Shown here piece after piece: positions 45,325 through 54,799 of a DNA stretch of 64,000 bases. The notes under the pieces were generated by a model. It was not told the origin of the DNA. It made no database searches and saw nothing but the letters and a program-made list of their open reading frames with translations. Where the stretch lies: positions 992,001 to 1,056,000 of the forward strand of contig CBDDII010000002.1 in assembly GCA_965228905.1 (NCBI GenBank). Reading direction: 5' to 3'. The position numbers and the translations under genes were made by a program. This DNA comes from CALKXV01 sp965228905 (GTDB lineage Bacteria > Pseudomonadota > Alphaproteobacteria > Rhodobacterales > Rhodobacteraceae). Position 1 is the first letter of the stretch; each line of letters opens with the position of its first letter.

Positions 45325-46695
45325 TCAACCAAGCACCTCTGTCACGGCGTCCTTCAGTTTGCCAGCGATCTCGTCGGCTTCGGCCTCGCTCAGGCAAAAC
45401 GGCGGAGCAAAGCCCAGGATGTCGCCCTGTGGCATGGCACGGCTGATGACACCACGCGAAAGAAGCGCGGCATTCACCTTGTAACCGATGGTCTTCGAGG
45501 GATCGAAGAACGCCCTGTTCGCCCGGTCCTCGACGAATTCGACAGCGCACAACAGACCTTCACCGCGTATCTCGCCCACATGGGCATGATCCCCAAGGGC
45601 CTCGGTCAGGGCCGCCTTGAAATAAGCGCCGGTGTCGCGGGCATTCTCGATCAGGTTCAATTCGTCGATCAGCCTGAGGTTGGCAACACCCGCCGCTGCA
45701 CCGATGGGATGCGCCGAATAGGTCCAGCCATGCCCGATCGGGCCGTTTTCGTCCGTGCCCTGTTCCAGCACCTTCCAGACCTTGTCCGAAACGATCGACC
45801 CCGACAGCGGTGCATAGGCGCTGGTCAGTCCCTTGGCGATGGTGATGATGTCGGGGCGAATGCCATAGTGCTCTGAGCCGAACATGCTGCCCAGCCGACC
45901 GAAGCCGGTTACCACCTCGTCGGCGATCAACAGGATGTCGTGTCGGTCCAGCACCGCCTGGATAGCGGGCCAATAGCCTTCGGGCGGCGGCACCAACCCG
46001 CCGGTTCCCAATGCCGGTTCGCCGATGAAGGCGGCGATGGTGTCGGCACCTTCCCGTTCGATCAGCGCCTCCAGTTCGGCGACACAATGGGCGACAAAAT
46101 CGGCCTCGCTCTGGCTCACGTCGTCACGACGGAAATAATACGGCGCTTCGGTATGGATCACCTGCGCCAGCGGCAAATCGAACTTCTTGTGGAACAACTC
46201 CAGGCCCGTCAGCGAACCAGTCATCAGGCCCGAACCGTGATAGCCACGCCAGCGCGAGATGATCTTCTTTTTCTCCGGACGGCCCAGAATGTTGTTGTAA
46301 TACCAGACCAGCTTGATGTTGGTTTCGTTGGCATCACTTCCCGACAAGCCGAAATAGACCTTGGACATGTGATCGGGCGCGCGGTCCAGCACCATCTTAG
46401 CCAGGGTGATCGAGGCTTCGGTGCCGTGACCGACATAGGCGTGGTAATAAGCCAGTTCGCGGGCCTGATCGGCGATGGCCTCGGCGATCTCCTGACGACC
46501 ATAGCCAACGTTCACGCAGTACAAACCGGCGAAAGCATCCAGCAGCCGGTTACCGTCACGGTCCTCGATAAGACAGCCCAAGCCACCCGTGACGACGCGC
46601 TGCGGCACGTCACCGCGTGCAAAATCCGCAAGATGGGTGGAGGGATGGAAAAAGCTCTCGCGGTCCCATTGTTCCAGTTGGTCATTTCTCAGCAC
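45325..46695 (-). CDS. doeD: DoeD/Atf, diaminobutyrate aminotransferase
   Basis: A 456-residue class III omega-aminotransferase. The family start is LRNDQLEQWDRESFFHPSTHL, which favours the GTG at 46695 with AAGGAAG 8 bp upstream; a longer form from 46719 is less likely. The PLP lysine is in IITIAKGLTSAYAPL, and the conserved DEVVTGFGRLG and GPIGHGWTYSAHPIG are present. In ectoine breakdown it converts diaminobutyrate to aspartate semialdehyde. It converges with the eut operon. Confidence 0.9.
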   Translation of the reverse strand: MLRNDQLEQWDRESFFHPSTHLADFARGDVPQRVVTGGLGCLIEDRDGNRLLDAFAGLYCVNVGYGRQEIAEAIADQARELAYYHAYVGHGTEASITLAKMVLDRAPDHMSKVYFGLSGSDANETNIKLVWYYNNILGRPEKKKIISRWRGYHGSGLMTGSLTGLELFHKKFDLPLAQVIHTEAPYYFRRDDVSQSEADFVAHCVAELEALIEREGADTIAAFIGEPALGTGGLVPPPEGYWPAIQAVLDRHDILLIADEVVTGFGRLGSMFGSEHYGIRPDIITIAKGLTSAYAPLSGSIVSDKVWKVLEQGTDENGPIGHGWTYSAHPIGAAAGVANLRLIDELNLIENARDTGAYFKAALTEALGDHAHVGEIRGEGLLCAVEFVEDRANRAFFDPSKTIGYKVNAALLSRGVISRAMPQGDILGFAPPFCLSEAEADEIAGKLKDAVTEVLG

Positions 46696-46715
46696 GATAG
46701 TCTTCCTTTCTTGCC

Positions 46716-48191
46716 TCAAGCCCAGTCACGGCAGACGTATTTGATTTCCATGAATTCTTCCATGCCGCGCCGGGCACCTTCTCGACCCAACCCGGATTGC
46801 TTGGTGCCACCGAATGGGATCGGTGCGCCGGTCACCTTGGTGCGGTTGACCGCCACCATGCCATATTGCAGGGCGCGGCTCAGGCGATAGATGCGGCGCG
46901 GATCCTGGCTGTGAACATAGGCCACCAGCCCGTATTCGGTGTCATTGGCACGCGCGATCACTTCTTCTTCTGTGTCGAAGGGTGCAATGACGGCAACCGG
47001 GCCGAAGGTCTCGTCATGCATGATGGCGGCGTCGGCTGGCACATCGGTCAGCACCGTGGCCTCGTAAAAGAGCGGCCCCAATTTGTGGCGCTTGCCACCG
47101 CAAGCCAGCACCGCCCCCTTGGCCAGCGCGTCGGCGACATGTTCTTCCTGCTTGGCCACGGCCTTTTCGTTCATCAACGGCCCCAAGTCGCAATCATCCA
47201 TACCCGCGCCGATGGTCAGGGCCTTGGCGGCTTCTGTGAACTTCTCGCAAAACTGCGTGTAGATGCCGCGCTCGACAAAGATCCGGTTGGCCCCAAGGCA
47301 ATCCTGCCCGGTGGTGGCGAACTTGGCCTTGATTGTTTCGGCAACGGCGTGATCCAGATCGCAGCCCTTGAAAACGATCACCGGCGCGTGTCCGCCCAGC
47401 TCCATCACCAGCTTTTTCACCGTTTGAGCCGATTGTTCGTAAAGCAACCGTCCGACTTCGGTCGATCCGGTGAAGGACAAGGCACGCACGCGGGTGTCTC
47501 TTGTCCAGGGCGGTACTACGGTGTTGGCACTCCCGGTGACGACGTTGAAGACGCCGGGCGGGAAACCGGCACGCTCGGCCAGTTCGGCCAGGGCGGTGGC
47601 TGAAAACGGAGTTTCGTGGCTGGGATGGGCGACAACAGTGCATCCAGCGGCGAGGGCCGCGGCTGCTTTGCGCGTCAGCATGGCGGTCGGAAAGTTCCAC
47701 GGTGTGATCAAGGCCACCACGCCAACCGGTTCAAACCACAACTCGACCTCGGCATCCGGCAAGTGGCTGGTCACACCCTCAATATTGGGACGCTTGGCCT
47801 CTTCCGCGTAGTACTCGACAAAGCTGGCTGCATAGTCGATCTCGCCCAGGGCTTCCGACAGGGGTTTGCCCTGTTCGGCGACCATGATCCGCGCCAGGTC
47901 TTCCTTGTGTTCGATCATCAGTTCGAACCAGCGGCGCAGCAGGGCGGAACGCTCTTGCGGCAGTTTCGCGGACCATGCCGGGAAAGCCGCTTGCGCTGCA
48001 TCCACGGACCCGGCGCTGTCTTCTTCCGTCAGGCAGGCAATATTGCCAACCACCTGCGCCGTCGCAGGATCAATGACGGGCAGGGTTTCGTTTCCTTCGG
48101 CCTTCACCCATTTGCCGTTTACATAGGAATACGGGCGTACCAGCCCCTTGTCGGTAATGTCTGCCCGTGCAGACAAGGCGTTGTCCAGCAT
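46716..48191 (-). CDS. ssd: Ssd/DoeC, aspartate-semialdehyde (succinate-semialdehyde type) dehydrogenase
   Basis: A 491-residue aldehyde dehydrogenase. Catalytic residues are Cys in FATTGQDCLGANR and Glu in MELGGHAPVIV; the NAD motif FTGSTEVGRLL is present. I choose the ATG at 48191 because GGAGG lies 5 bp before it; a second in-frame ATG exists at 48203. In the ectoine pathway it oxidises aspartate semialdehyde to aspartate. It is divergent from nothing; the upstream neighbour is a histidine kinase on the same strand, separated by 160 bp. Confidence 0.9.
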   Translation of the reverse strand: MLDNALSARADITDKGLVRPYSYVNGKWVKAEGNETLPVIDPATAQVVGNIACLTEEDSAGSVDAAQAAFPAWSAKLPQERSALLRRWFELMIEHKEDLARIMVAEQGKPLSEALGEIDYAASFVEYYAEEAKRPNIEGVTSHLPDAEVELWFEPVGVVALITPWNFPTAMLTRKAAAALAAGCTVVAHPSHETPFSATALAELAERAGFPPGVFNVVTGSANTVVPPWTRDTRVRALSFTGSTEVGRLLYEQSAQTVKKLVMELGGHAPVIVFKGCDLDHAVAETIKAKFATTGQDCLGANRIFVERGIYTQFCEKFTEAAKALTIGAGMDDCDLGPLMNEKAVAKQEEHVADALAKGAVLACGGKRHKLGPLFYEATVLTDVPADAAIMHDETFGPVAVIAPFDTEEEVIARANDTEYGLVAYVHSQDPRRIYRLSRALQYGMVAVNRTKVTGAPIPFGGTKQSGLGREGARRGMEEFMEIKYVCRDWA

Positions 48192-48354
48192 TGCAGCCTC
48201 CATCGTGTTCCGGACAGGATATCCCGGCGTTTTTGAGGGATGGGCTGAACTTCGGGGAGAAACCCGAGGATTTGGCTGAAGTCAGGTGCGAAAACAGTCC
48301 AAATCACTTGTGCCGGTTTCGGTCCTTGAAAGCGGACCTTTCTAAAGAGCCCGC

Positions 48355-49713
48355 CTAATCCATCGGAAAGCAAAGCCGCACCGCAAATCCCGTGTCGGGG
48401 TGCAGGACGTTCAGGGTTCCGCCGTGGCGGTTTGCGACGGCTTCGGCGATGGACAAGCCGAGGCCGCTGCCGACGCTGCCTGCGCCCTGGCCGAAGCGTG
48501 CGAGGATCTGGGGGATGCGGGCGGGGTCGATGCCCTGTCCGTCGTTGGCCACGGTCAGGGAAAGTTTCCCGTCGCCCTGCTCGAGTGTTACCGTGATCCG
48601 GGACAGCCCCGGGCCGCCATGGGCAAAGGCATTGTCGATCAGGTTGGTCAGCGCCTCGCGCAGCATCAGGGCATCGCCGCGAAAAGCGACCGGGGTGTTG
48701 GGTGCGGTCACTTTCATCGACACGCCGCGGTCTGCATTCGATGCCCTGACGGCTTTCGCGGTGTCGCGCACAAGCCCGGCAAGCTCGATTTCGTCCAGGG
48801 TTGCAACGCCAGCTTCGGCGCGAGCGCGCTCCAGGGTCAACAGGCGGTTGGCGAGGTCTCCGGCCTCGGCCGCTGCGCGGCTGAGTTCGCGGGCGCGTTG
48901 GTGCGCGGTCTCCAGATCGCCTGCCGAGGTCGTTGCATCCGCCAGTGCGCGCAGACCGGCGATCGGGTTGCGCAACTGGTGGGCGGCGTCCGAGACGAAG
49001 TTGGTTTGTGCCCTGAGGGTGGTGGAGACCTGTTCGAACAATTCATTCAGGCGGCCGACGATGCCACGGGTTTCGATCGGAACGCGGCGGCGGATGGGGC
49101 TGAGGTCTTCGGAGGATCTTTGCGAGATCGCGTCTTCCAGTTCGATCAGGGGTTTCAGGCCCTGGCGCACCCCGAACCAGACAAGAAGGGCGACGCCGAG
49201 GATCAGCGTCAGCATGATCGCCGCCGAGCGGATCAGAACCTGTGTCACAAAGGCGCTGCGCGAGGCGAGATCCTGCCAGACCGTGACGGTATAGGTGCCG
49301 GTTATCCCGGCAATGGTGGTTTCGTCCTTCAGGCGCAAAACGCGGGCAGGTGCGCCGCGATAGACCGCGTCGTAGTAGGCAAAGGCCTGGTCCGGCGGCA
49401 GTTTGCGCGACACGGGGACAGGCGGCACCGCGAATCCCGTCACCAGCACCCCGTCGGGGCCGTAGACGTGATAGCGAACAAGGCCGCCGCCGCTTTCCCG
49501 AAGAAGGGCATCGGTTTCCAGCGACACCGCGTCGCCGTCCGACAAGGCCACGTCGCGGGCGACTGTGAGGGCGGTCAGCATCAGGTTTCTGTCGAACAAT
49601 TCCTGCGCCGTCTGGCGGGCCAGGGTCAGCCGCCAGGCCCCTGTCGCGGTTGCGAGGATTACAAGGGGCACAAGGATGATGACGAAGAGGCGAAGTCGAA
49701 GGGAGTTGATCAT
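48355..49713 (-). CDS. tctE: TctE-like sensor histidine kinase
   Basis: A 452-residue membrane sensor kinase. Segment 1 (residues 9-28), a periplasmic sensor loop of about 130 residues, and segment 2 (about residues 165-185) lead to the phospho-acceptor site SDAAHQLRNPIAGLRAL, then N-box LTNLIDNAFAHGG and G-boxes VANDGQGIDP and GSGLGLSIAEAVANRHGG. The order and size match TctE of the tricarboxylate system. Its ATG overlaps the regulator stop (ATGA). Confidence 0.88.
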   Translation of the reverse strand: MINSLRLRLFVIILVPLVILATATGAWRLTLARQTAQELFDRNLMLTALTVARDVALSDGDAVSLETDALLRESGGGLVRYHVYGPDGVLVTGFAVPPVPVSRKLPPDQAFAYYDAVYRGAPARVLRLKDETTIAGITGTYTVTVWQDLASRSAFVTQVLIRSAAIMLTLILGVALLVWFGVRQGLKPLIELEDAISQRSSEDLSPIRRRVPIETRGIVGRLNELFEQVSTTLRAQTNFVSDAAHQLRNPIAGLRALADATTSAGDLETAHQRARELSRAAAEAGDLANRLLTLERARAEAGVATLDEIELAGLVRDTAKAVRASNADRGVSMKVTAPNTPVAFRGDALMLREALTNLIDNAFAHGGPGLSRITVTLEQGDGKLSLTVANDGQGIDPARIPQILARFGQGAGSVGSGLGLSIAEAVANRHGGTLNVLHPDTGFAVRLCFPMD

Positions 49714-50384
49714 TTCCCTTTTGCCCGCTGTACCAATTCATACCCCAATCCCCGTCGGACGCGGATATCGACACCGACCCCGGCAAGTTTCTTGCGCAGG
49801 CGCGAGATGTTCACTTCGACGGCGGATTCCCCAATGTCCGCGCCGGTGCCGTAAAGCGCATCCAGAAGCGTCTGTTTCGGGATGACGCCTTTGACCCTCA
49901 GGAAGGCCTCGAACAGGGCCAGTTCGCGTCGCGGCAGGTCCAGAAGGTCGGTCCCGGCGGTTGCCTGACGTTTGTCTTCGTCGAAGGAAAGCGGGCCGAA
50001 GGTCAGCACGCGCGAAATGGCACGGGGGGCGCGACGGGAGAGGGCGCGGATGCGGGCCTCCAACTCGTCCATGTCGAAGGGTTTGACCAGATAGTCGTCT
50101 GCCCCGGCATCGAGCCCCCGGACGCGGTCCACCGCCTGATCGCGGGCGGTAAGGAGTAGGACGGGTCGATCGTCGCCGCGCGCGCGCATTTCCGACAGGA
50201 TCGTAAGACCGTCGGTGCCCGGTAGATTGATGTCGAGAATCACGATGTCGTTCTTGTCATGGGCAAGGAAAGTCGCAGCGTCGGTGCCGTCGTTCAGAAC
50301 GTCCGTTGCATGTCCGCTGTCCTGCAATCTATAGGCTATGCCATTGGCAATGCTGACATTATCCTCGACGATTGCGATCCGCAA
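49710..50384 (-). CDS. tctD: TctD-like response regulator
   Basis: A 224-residue OmpR/PhoB-type regulator. The phospho-acceptor is Asp51 in DIVILDINLPGTDG, and the acidic pocket is EDN at residues 7-9. The effector domain is a winged helix ending IRVRRGLGYELVQRAKGK. The start is TTG at 50384, with AAGGGA about 10 bp before it. It is divergent from tctC and probably activates it in response to the carried carboxylate. Confidence 0.88.
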   Translation of the reverse strand: MRIAIVEDNVSIANGIAYRLQDSGHATDVLNDGTDAATFLAHDKNDIVILDINLPGTDGLTILSEMRARGDDRPVLLLTARDQAVDRVRGLDAGADDYLVKPFDMDELEARIRALSRRAPRAISRVLTFGPLSFDEDKRQATAGTDLLDLPRRELALFEAFLRVKGVIPKQTLLDALYGTGADIGESAVEVNISRLRKKLAGVGVDIRVRRGLGYELVQRAKGK

Positions 50385-50404
50385 TTAAGCTGTTCCCTTG
50401 TTAG

Positions 50405-50424
50405 GTTGCCGCAAGGTTGGCAAC
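50405..50424. promoter_or_regulatory. Candidate TctD binding site
   Basis: GTTGCC and GGCAAC form a perfect 6-bp inverted repeat with an 8-base spacer, in the 123-bp region between the divergent tctD and tctC genes. CATAAT at 50435 is a possible -10 for tctC. The assignment is inference. Confidence 0.35.
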
Positions 50425-50507
50425 ATATAGTGGCATAATCAAGCAGCAGTTGCTGTTGATGTAGGATGTCGTGCCCGGTGTAAGGGCCGATCAAATGGGA
50501 GGATACC

Positions 50508-51599
50508 ATGATTATCAAGACAGCCGCGCACGCGGCCCTTTTTGCTGTCTCGGGGGCATTGGCCGCCACGTCGGCAATGGCGCTCGACCTGTCGGGCAAG
50601 ACCGTTGAATTCGTCATTCCGTTCTCGGAATCCGGTGGCTCGGCCAAATGGGCCAACTTCTATGCCCCGCTGATGTCCGAAGCGCTTCCGGGCAACCCGA
50701 CCGTTGTCGTGAAGTACATGCCAGGTGCCGGATCGACCAAGGGGGCCAACTGGTTCCAGAACCAAAGCTGGGACGACAGCGAAGGCACGCTGGTGTTCGG
50801 CTCGTCGGGTTCGACGCAGTTCCCCTATCTGCTGGGCGATCCGCGCGTGAAGTACGAATATGGCGACTGGAATGTCGTTCTGGCCTCGGGCACCGGTGGC
50901 GTTGCCTTCCTGCCGCCCGACTTGGCGGAAATGACCGACGGGCTGGATGCAACCGGCCTTCAGGGCACCGACTTCATCTGGGGCAGCCAGGGCGCGACGC
51001 GGCTTGACCTCGTGCCGCTGCTGGCCTGGAAGATGCTGGGCCTGAACGTCGAGCCGGTCTTCGGCATCAAGGGCCGTGGCGATGGCCGCCTGATGTTCGA
51101 GCGTGGCGAAGCCAACGTCGACTACCAGACGTCTTCGGCCTACCTCGCCAACGTCGTTCCGCTGGTCGACAATGGCCAGGCGGTTCCGTGGATGACCTGG
51201 GGTGCGCTGGACAACGATGGCAACATCGTGCGCGACCCGACCTTCCCGGACATCCCGACCTTCAAGGAAGTCTGCGAAGCCACGCCATCCTGCGCGACCG
51301 AAGGGCCCGAATGGGAAGCCTGGAAAGCCTTTGCCATTGCGGGTTTCCCGGCACAGAAGATGATCTTCCTGCCCAAGGGTGCGCCGCAAGAAGCCGTCGA
51401 TGCCTTTGAAGCTGCCTTCAACGCGATCATCGCGCGTGACGATTTTGCCGAGATCTCGGCCGCGCGCCTGGGCGTCTATCCCCAGATGACCGGCGCCGCT
51501 GCGACCAACACTCTGAAGCTTGGTACGACCGTGGACCCGGCGGCGAAAGAGTTTGTCGTGAAGTGGCTTGAAGACGACTACGGCGTTTCGCTGAAGTAA
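50508..51599 (+). CDS. tctC: TctC-like tripartite tricarboxylate transporter binding protein
   Basis: A 363-residue periplasmic protein. The signal ends SAMA-LDLSG, followed by TVEFVIPFSESGGSAKWANFY, the Bug/TctC start, and later the KYMPGAGSTKGANWF ligand loop. It is about 40 residues longer than an ordinary TctC. GGGAGG lies 8 bp before the ATG. Next to TctA-B and TctDE it should bind a di- or tricarboxylate; the exact ligand is not known. Confidence 0.88.
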   Translation: MIIKTAAHAALFAVSGALAATSAMALDLSGKTVEFVIPFSESGGSAKWANFYAPLMSEALPGNPTVVVKYMPGAGSTKGANWFQNQSWDDSEGTLVFGSSGSTQFPYLLGDPRVKYEYGDWNVVLASGTGGVAFLPPDLAEMTDGLDATGLQGTDFIWGSQGATRLDLVPLLAWKMLGLNVEPVFGIKGRGDGRLMFERGEANVDYQTSSAYLANVVPLVDNGQAVPWMTWGALDNDGNIVRDPTFPDIPTFKEVCEATPSCATEGPEWEAWKAFAIAGFPAQKMIFLPKGAPQEAVDAFEAAFNAIIARDDFAEISAARLGVYPQMTGAAATNTLKLGTTVDPAAKEFVVKWLEDDYGVSLK

Positions 51600-51605
51600 G
51601 ACCTT

Positions 51606-51636
51606 CACCCCCCGTGGCGCTTGCTTGCGGGGGGTG
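51606..51636 (+). terminator. Stem-loop between tctC and tctA
   Basis: A perfect 9-bp stem, CACCCCCCG with CGGGGGGTG, and a 13-base loop, 7 bp after the tctC stop and 17 bp before the tctA start. No T-run. It probably sets the excess of binding protein over permease. Confidence 0.7.
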
Positions 51637-51653
51637 TTCCTTGGGAGGGGAAA

Positions 51654-53708
51654 ATGGACATTCTGGCCACCTCGCTGCCTGCGCTTGCAGACGCATTCGC
51701 CTTGATCCTCCAGCCGCAGCAGTTGATGTACCTGGTTTTGGGTGTCTGTCTTGGCCTGTCGGTCGGGGTGTTTCCCGGTCTTGGCGGAATTGCCGGTCTT
51801 TCCCTTGTTCTGCCTTTCATGTTCGGCATGGACCCGGTTTCGGGTCTGGCCCTGATGGTCGGTCTGGTTGCGGTGGTGCCGACCTCTGACACTTTCGCTT
51901 CCGTGCTGATGGGGATCCCCGGATCGTCGGCCAGCCAGGCGACGGTTCTTGACGGGTTTCCGATGGCAAGGAAAGGCGAGGCGGCACGCGCACTGGCCGC
52001 CGCCTTCGTGTCGTCCCTGTTCGGCGGGTTGTTCGGTGCGACCATCCTGACGTTTTTCATCCAGATCGCACGACCGCTGGTCTTGGCTTTCGGAATGCCC
52101 GAGATGCTTGCGATCACGATCCTCGGGCTGTCGATGGTGGCCATCCTTGCGGGCCGATTTGCGCTGAAGGGCGTCGCGGCGGCCTGTCTCGGCTTGCTCG
52201 TCGGCACGATTGGCGAGGCCGGTTACGGCGGATCGCTGCGCATGGTGCCCGAAAGCTGGAGTTGGGCCGACGGCGGCACGATCGCTTTCGAATCCTATCA
52301 ATACCTGAGTGACGGCGTGAAGCTGGTCATCGTCGGTCTTGGCATCTTTGCGGTGCCCGAGATCATCGCGCTATTGCGGCAGGACAAGTCCATCGCCCGA
52401 GGTGCCACGCTTGGGGCTGGATGGATGCAAGGCATTCGCGATTGGTGGGCGAACATTTGGCTGTCGCTTCGCTGTTCGACCATCGGCGTGATCGTCGGCG
52501 TCATCCCCGGCCTTGGCGGATCGGTGGTCGACTGGATCGCCTATGGCCACACCGTCCAGTCCACAAAGGACAAGTCGAACTTCGGCAAGGGTGAAGTGCG
52601 GGGCGTCATTGGTCCCGAAAGCTCGAACAACGCCAAGGAAGGCGGCGGGCTGGTGCCGACGCTGATCTTCGGCATCCCCGGTTCCGGGTCCATGGCCGTT
52701 TTCATCGGCGGGCTTGCGTTGCTTGGTTACGAGGCCGGGCCGCAACTGATCCAGAACAACCTCGATGTCACCTATTCCATCGTCTGGTCGCTGGCTTTGG
52801 CCAATGTCGTGGGCGCGGGGCTGTGTATTCTCTTGTCCGCGCAGATCGCGCGGTTGACCACGATCCGCTTTACCTTGCTGGCGCCGTTCCTGTTTATGAT
52901 GATCTCCTTTGCGGCGTTCCAGTCGCGCCAGTCCCTTGGCGACCTGATCGCGCTGTTTGCCATCGGGCTGATCGGGATTTTCCTTCGCCGGTTCGACTGG
53001 TCGCGCCCTGCCTTCCTGATCGGCTTCGTTTTGTCCTACCAGGCGGAGAACTTTTCGGCAGCCTCGCAGCAGATCGCCCGGATCCGGTTCCGCCGCGCCT
53101 TTGAAGACGGGATGGAGTATGTCTTTTCGCCGATCGTGATCGTGATCCTTCTGATCACGCTTATCTCGATTGTGCTTGGCGTTCGGCAGGCCAAGATGAT
53201 CCGCAGCGAAGGCGAAGTGGCGACCGGCAGAAAGCGCGCGCCGATGGTCTTTCTGCTGGCGATCTTTGCCTATCTCGTTATCGCCTGGCTCAACGCCTCG
53301 CAGATCGACCTTGTGTCCGACAAGATCTTCCCGATGACCATTGCCACGGTCGGGATTTTCGCCGTGGGCATCCTGTTGGTACAGATGATCCTGGCACCTG
53401 AAGGGCACGACATTTTCGCCGACCGGGAATCGGGGGGCGAAGATTCTGACGCGGCTTACGGTCTTTGGCCGACGCTTGGCTGGCTTGGCCTGTTGCTGCT
53501 GCTGTCTGCGCTATTGGGTTTCATCCTTGCGCTGATCATTTTCATGATGTCGTTCTTTCGCATTCGCGCGCGGATCTCCTGGGCGCAATCGGCGATCTTC
53601 ACCTTCGCGGGTGTGGCCTTCATGATCTTCCTGGCCCGCATCCTGCGCCGCGATTTTCCTGCCGGGCTCTTGCAGAACTTCACCGATCTTCCCTGGCCCC
53701 TAGGATAA
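51654..53708 (+). CDS. TctA-TctB fusion, tripartite tricarboxylate transporter permease
   Basis: A 684-residue membrane protein. Residues 1 to about 510 are TctA, with the repeated GVFPGLGGIAGLS and GVIPGLGGSVVDW motifs and LMGIPGSSASQATVLDG. Residues about 520-684 have four or five further membrane segments of the TctB type. Most systems encode TctB separately, upstream of TctA. The ATG at 51654 has GGGAGGGG 6 bp upstream; upstream in-frame residues look unrelated. Confidence 0.85.
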   Translation: MDILATSLPALADAFALILQPQQLMYLVLGVCLGLSVGVFPGLGGIAGLSLVLPFMFGMDPVSGLALMVGLVAVVPTSDTFASVLMGIPGSSASQATVLDGFPMARKGEAARALAAAFVSSLFGGLFGATILTFFIQIARPLVLAFGMPEMLAITILGLSMVAILAGRFALKGVAAACLGLLVGTIGEAGYGGSLRMVPESWSWADGGTIAFESYQYLSDGVKLVIVGLGIFAVPEIIALLRQDKSIARGATLGAGWMQGIRDWWANIWLSLRCSTIGVIVGVIPGLGGSVVDWIAYGHTVQSTKDKSNFGKGEVRGVIGPESSNNAKEGGGLVPTLIFGIPGSGSMAVFIGGLALLGYEAGPQLIQNNLDVTYSIVWSLALANVVGAGLCILLSAQIARLTTIRFTLLAPFLFMMISFAAFQSRQSLGDLIALFAIGLIGIFLRRFDWSRPAFLIGFVLSYQAENFSAASQQIARIRFRRAFEDGMEYVFSPIVIVILLITLISIVLGVRQAKMIRSEGEVATGRKRAPMVFLLAIFAYLVIAWLNASQIDLVSDKIFPMTIATVGIFAVGILLVQMILAPEGHDIFADRESGGEDSDAAYGLWPTLGWLGLLLLLSALLGFILALIIFMMSFFRIRARISWAQSAIFTFAGVAFMIFLARILRRDFPAGLLQNFTDLPWPLG

Positions 53709-53713
53709 CTCTC

Positions 53714-54799
53714 ATGCCTCAGCATCCCGTCCCCTTCCTGTTCATGCGTGGCGGCACATCGCGCGGTCCCTACTTCAATGCCTCGGTTCTGCCAAAGGAC
53801 CGTGACGCCCTGGCCCGGGTTCTGATCGCGGCGGTCGGTGCGGGCAATCCGCGCAATATCGACGGTCTTGGCGGGGGCAATGCGGTGACGACAAAGGTGG
53901 CGATGCTGTCACCCTCGGACCGTGACGACGCCGACGTCGACTATTTCTTTGCGCAATGTGCGGTTGAGGAAGAACTCGTCGATTTCGCGCCGACCTGCGG
54001 CAATATCCTTGTCGGTGTCGGCCCGGCTGCCATCGAGATGGGGCTTGTCGCGGCGCGTGATGGCGCGACCCCGGTGCGAATTCATGCGGTCAATACCGGC
54101 GCATTGGTCGAAGCCGAGGTGATGACGCCAGGCGGAGTTGTGGAATACGAGGGCGGGGAGGCCATTGACGGGGTGCCGGGTACGGCGGCCCCTGTGGCCT
54201 TGAACTTCATGGAGGTTGTCGGATCGCGCACCGGTGCGATGTTCCCGACCGGCACACCCAGGGAAGAAATCGACGGGGTCGAGGTGTCCTGTGTAGACGT
54301 GGCGATGCCGATGATGATTGCCCGCGCGGCGGATTTCGGAATCTCGGGCTATGAAAGCCAGGACGAGTTGGACGCCATGCCCGCCTTGTTCGAACGGATG
54401 GAAGCCCTGCGACTTGAGGCCGGGCGGCGCATGGGGTTGGGCGATGTGACGAAATCCGTCACGCCCAAGATCGGCCTGATCTCGGAAGCCCGGCAAGGCG
54501 GTCACTTTGCGGCGCGGTATTTCATGCCCTGGACGACACATCCGACACTGGCGGTCACCGGCAGCCAGTGCCTAGCGGCCTGCGCCCTGGCCCCTGGCAC
54601 CGTCGCCGATGGGCTGGTGCGCGCAGTCGATCCTTCGCCCGCGACCGTGTCGATCGAGCATCCCGTGGGCATCATGGACGTTCTTGTGAAATACGCCCAT
54701 GACCCGGAGTTCCAGTTCATCTCGGCCGGCGTCACCCGCACGGCCCGGCTGATCGCGCGGGGCGAGGTGATGATCCCGAACGCGGTCTGGGAGGGCTGA
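53714..54799 (+). CDS. PrpF-family isomerase (aconitate/4-oxalomesaconate tautomerase type)
   Basis: A 361-residue PrpF-fold protein. The start FLFMRGGTSRGPYFN and the catalytic-site region DFAPTCGNILVGVGPAAIE, with Cys near residue 97, are typical, followed by GGHFAARYFMPWTTHP. Relatives isomerise 2-methylaconitate, cis/trans-aconitate or 4-oxalomesaconate. It stands between a tricarboxylate permease and a ThDP enzyme and shares its last base with the next ATG (ATGC after TGA). Confidence 0.85.
   Translation: MPQHPVPFLFMRGGTSRGPYFNASVLPKDRDALARVLIAAVGAGNPRNIDGLGGGNAVTTKVAMLSPSDRDDADVDYFFAQCAVEEELVDFAPTCGNILVGVGPAAIEMGLVAARDGATPVRIHAVNTGALVEAEVMTPGGVVEYEGGEAIDGVPGTAAPVALNFMEVVGSRTGAMFPTGTPREEIDGVEVSCVDVAMPMMIARAADFGISGYESQDELDAMPALFERMEALRLEAGRRMGLGDVTKSVTPKIGLISEARQGGHFAARYFMPWTTHPTLAVTGSQCLAACALAPGTVADGLVRAVDPSPATVSIEHPVGIMDVLVKYAHDPEFQFISAGVTRTARLIARGEVMIPNAVWEG

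Noticed and set aside
50439..52301. 620-codon minus-strand open frame across tctC and tctA
   Set aside because: Antisense to two recognised genes, and its composition (Arg, Gly, His, Gln-rich) is that of a frame artefact.
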